From Fontibacter flavus (GTDB lineage: Bacteria > Bacteroidota > Bacteroidia > Cytophagales > Cyclobacteriaceae), in assembly GCF_042432905.1 (NCBI RefSeq), contig NZ_JBHLWI010000009.1, positions 211,127-275,126 of the forward strand: a stretch of 64,000 bases of DNA, given 5' to 3'. Positions 62,589 through 64,000 of the stretch are shown piece after piece. The stretch's first letter is position 1; each line of letters begins with the position of its first letter. The translations under genes were made by a program, and so were the position numbers. The notes under the pieces were generated by a model. The model was not told the DNA's origin. It did no database searches and was given only the letters and a program-made list of their open reading frames with translations.

Positions 62589-63737
62589 CTAAATTTTTAC
62601 CCAAGCCTGTTTTCTGTGACTTTCAATGATTCTTTCACAGATGACAAGTTCTCTTAAGCCGTCTTCGAAAGTTGGGAAAGTGGGATTTTCTGGTTGTTTT
62701 CCTTCCCTTACTGAAGCATATACTTCTTTGAACATTTGCTTAGAAGTATCAGGGAAACCTTCAATATGCCCTCCCGGAAAGCTGATCAATCCGGCAGCTT
62801 CTCTTGTGAACAAGGAAGGATCTTTCATTAAATGCTGATTTGCTGTTTCTCTTTTACCGATCCAAAGCTCATTAGGTCTTTCTGAGCACCATTCGAAATT
62901 GGATTTAGAACCAGCAATTTCAATGTTCAACCTGTTCTTTCTTCCTGCATTCACCTGGGAAACGGTTACGGAGCCTTTGTTGCCATTGTCAAACCTCAGC
63001 ATAACCGTAGCATGGTCTTCGGTATTGATAGGCACCTCTTCATAATCAGACTCCTGTAGCATTTTGCCAGAATAGGTTTCAATGGCTTTTAGGGGCTTCA
63101 ATCTTGTTTTATGAACGGTTGAAAAATCAGCCATGACTTCCGTGACTTTCAGACCGGTAACATATTCGGTCAAATCCAATAAATGCGAGCCGATATCTGC
63201 AATAGCCCTGGAATCTCCTGATTTGTCCGGTTCCAACCTCCAGTTGTAGTCCGTATTTAAGAAAAGCCAATCCTGAAGATAGGATCCCATGATACTATAT
63301 ACTTCACCCAACTCTCCATTTTCCCTCATATTTTTCATTTGCCGTACCATAGGATAATAACGCAAATTAAAGTGAACAGCGTTGACCAAGCCTTTTTCCT
63401 TTGCTATGGCAACCAATTCTTCTGCTTCTTCAATTTTTGTGGCCAGTGGTTTTTCACAGATCACATGCTTTCCAGCCAATAAAGCTGCTTTGGATTGGGA
63501 ATAATGCAGGAAATTGGGGGTACAGATATGCACGACATCAATCTCTGGATTCTGAAGCATGTCTTCAAAAGTATAGGCATGTGGAATTCCTAATAATTCG
63601 GCTTTTTCCCTAGCCAGTTCAATATTGACTTCACAGAGGGCTACAACTTCTATATTGGGTATTCTTCGCAGTGCTTCAAGGTGGGCAGGACCTATAAATC
63701 CAGTCCCAACGATTGCTGATTTGATTTTTTTACTCAT
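62589..63737 (-). CDS. Gfo/Idh/MocA-family oxidoreductase
   Basis: 382 residues. The Rossmann NAD(P) motif AIVGTGFIGPAHLEAL is at the N-terminus, EKPLA (CEKPLATKIEEAEELV) includes the conserved Lys, and the C-terminal dimerisation domain has DIGSHLLDL. It oxidises or reduces a sugar or inositol derivative; substrate unknown. No signal peptide, hence cytoplasmic. Confidence 0.92.
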   Translation of the reverse strand: MSKKIKSAIVGTGFIGPAHLEALRRIPNIEVVALCEVNIELAREKAELLGIPHAYTFEDMLQNPEIDVVHICTPNFLHYSQSKAALLAGKHVICEKPLATKIEEAEELVAIAKEKGLVNAVHFNLRYYPMVRQMKNMRENGELGEVYSIMGSYLQDWLFLNTDYNWRLEPDKSGDSRAIADIGSHLLDLTEYVTGLKVTEVMADFSTVHKTRLKPLKAIETYSGKMLQESDYEEVPINTEDHATVMLRFDNGNKGSVTVSQVNAGRKNRLNIEIAGSKSNFEWCSERPNELWIGKRETANQHLMKDPSLFTREAAGLISFPGGHIEGFPDTSKQMFKEVYASVREGKQPENPTFPTFEDGLRELVICERIIESHRKQAWVKI

Positions 63738-64000
63738 AGGTTTATTGGTTTGATCAAATTTTTAATGATTAAAGATAGGTTCAAGAATCCGAATTTAAAA
63801 AATTGAAAAAATAAAAATACAACTTCTCAGAACAATGCAAAAGCGCTCAACAATGGCAAGATGGCTGGAAAAATAAAAGGGGCTGTCCGAAAAGGGCAGC
63901 CTTTTTTATGCTGCAATTTTTTGATTTTGAAAATCTAAAGTCATGATTGGGGATTTTTGATTAGATTTTTTCCTTGACACGTATAATACTGGTCGACTAA
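63738..64000. other. window-end region: hairpin and possible insertion-sequence edge
   Basis: A hairpin AAAAGGGGCTGTCC-GAAAA-GGGCAGCCTTTTT lies at 63875-63907. Beyond it two minus-strand frames stay open to the window edge (stops at 63906-63908 and 63941-63943), so a gene tail may begin here. GGGGCTGTCC-type ends are common at insertion sequences, but this cannot be proven from the short stretch. Confidence 0.35.

Noticed and set aside
1..64000. CRISPR array, rRNA or tRNA genes
   Set aside because: No regularly spaced repeats and no tRNA or rRNA sequence were recognised by eye; a covariance search was not possible.

Overview
The window reads as chromosome of a Bacteroidota bacterium, most likely order Cytophagales (Cyclobacteriaceae/Algoriphagus-like; inference). 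The grounds are TAnnTTTG-type promoters without Shine-Dalgarno sequences, PD40/OmpA and M56-TonB proteins, DUF6266, DUF2911, a bVLRF1-type protein, an OmpH lipoprotein, and AT-rich intergenic regions. No rRNA, tRNA or CRISPR array was seen. One scaffold gap (10 N) lies at 23130-23139.

Layout. 1-7.1 kb holds two decayed alpha/beta-hydrolase relatives, a DUF418 membrane protein, a secreted HExxH protein, a PAS/LuxR regulator and a PD40 membrane protein. A 24-bp perfect palindrome recurs in two divergent promoter regions here and may be the regulator's operator. 7.2-23.5 kb is an accessory region at the 3' end of mnmE. It begins in a CIA30 gene broken by a short inverted-repeat element. A complete type I restriction-modification operon (hsdR-hsdM-rhuM-hsdS) follows, then an exported CHY zinc-finger gene. 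An 890-bp block (CHY gene, terminator and last 12 bp of mnmE) is present twice, at 14982-15871 and 22630-23519. Between the copies lie DUF6266 and DUF6943 genes, non-coding remnants of a Bacteroidota conjugative transposon with long stem-loops, a mercury-resistance operon (arsR-type regulator, merTP, merP, merA) and the 3' part of mcrC. The mnmE end is the same kind of target as used by SGI1-type islands, so I read the region as two islands stacked in tandem at one attachment site. No integrase is visible.

23.5-64 kb is mostly ordinary chromosome: mnmE, a secreted thioredoxin, a DtxR/MntR-type regulator, a glycosyltransferase, dapD, a TPR lipoprotein, a sirtuin and flavin monooxygenase pair, topA, sixA, an arginase-family enzyme, a BlaI/M56-TonB pair, a fatty-acid desaturase, a histone-deacetylase-like hydrolase, an OmpH-like lipoprotein, a deoxyhypusine-synthase homologue and an OmpA/PD40 protein. 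A sucrose-type cluster (LacI regulator divergent from an SSS transporter, GH100-like hydrolase and PfkB kinase) follows. The rest is trmH, a CocE-type hydrolase, a bVLRF1-type putative peptidyl-tRNA hydrolase beside a HEAT-repeat gene, a truncated epimerase, hrpB, DUF2911 and a Gfo/Idh/MocA oxidoreductase. The window may end in an insertion sequence.

The mer genes form one operon that would import Hg(II) and reduce it. The RM operon and the mcrC remnant make the mnmE 3' end look like a defence and resistance hot spot. Function assignments rest on recognised motifs only; no database search was run.
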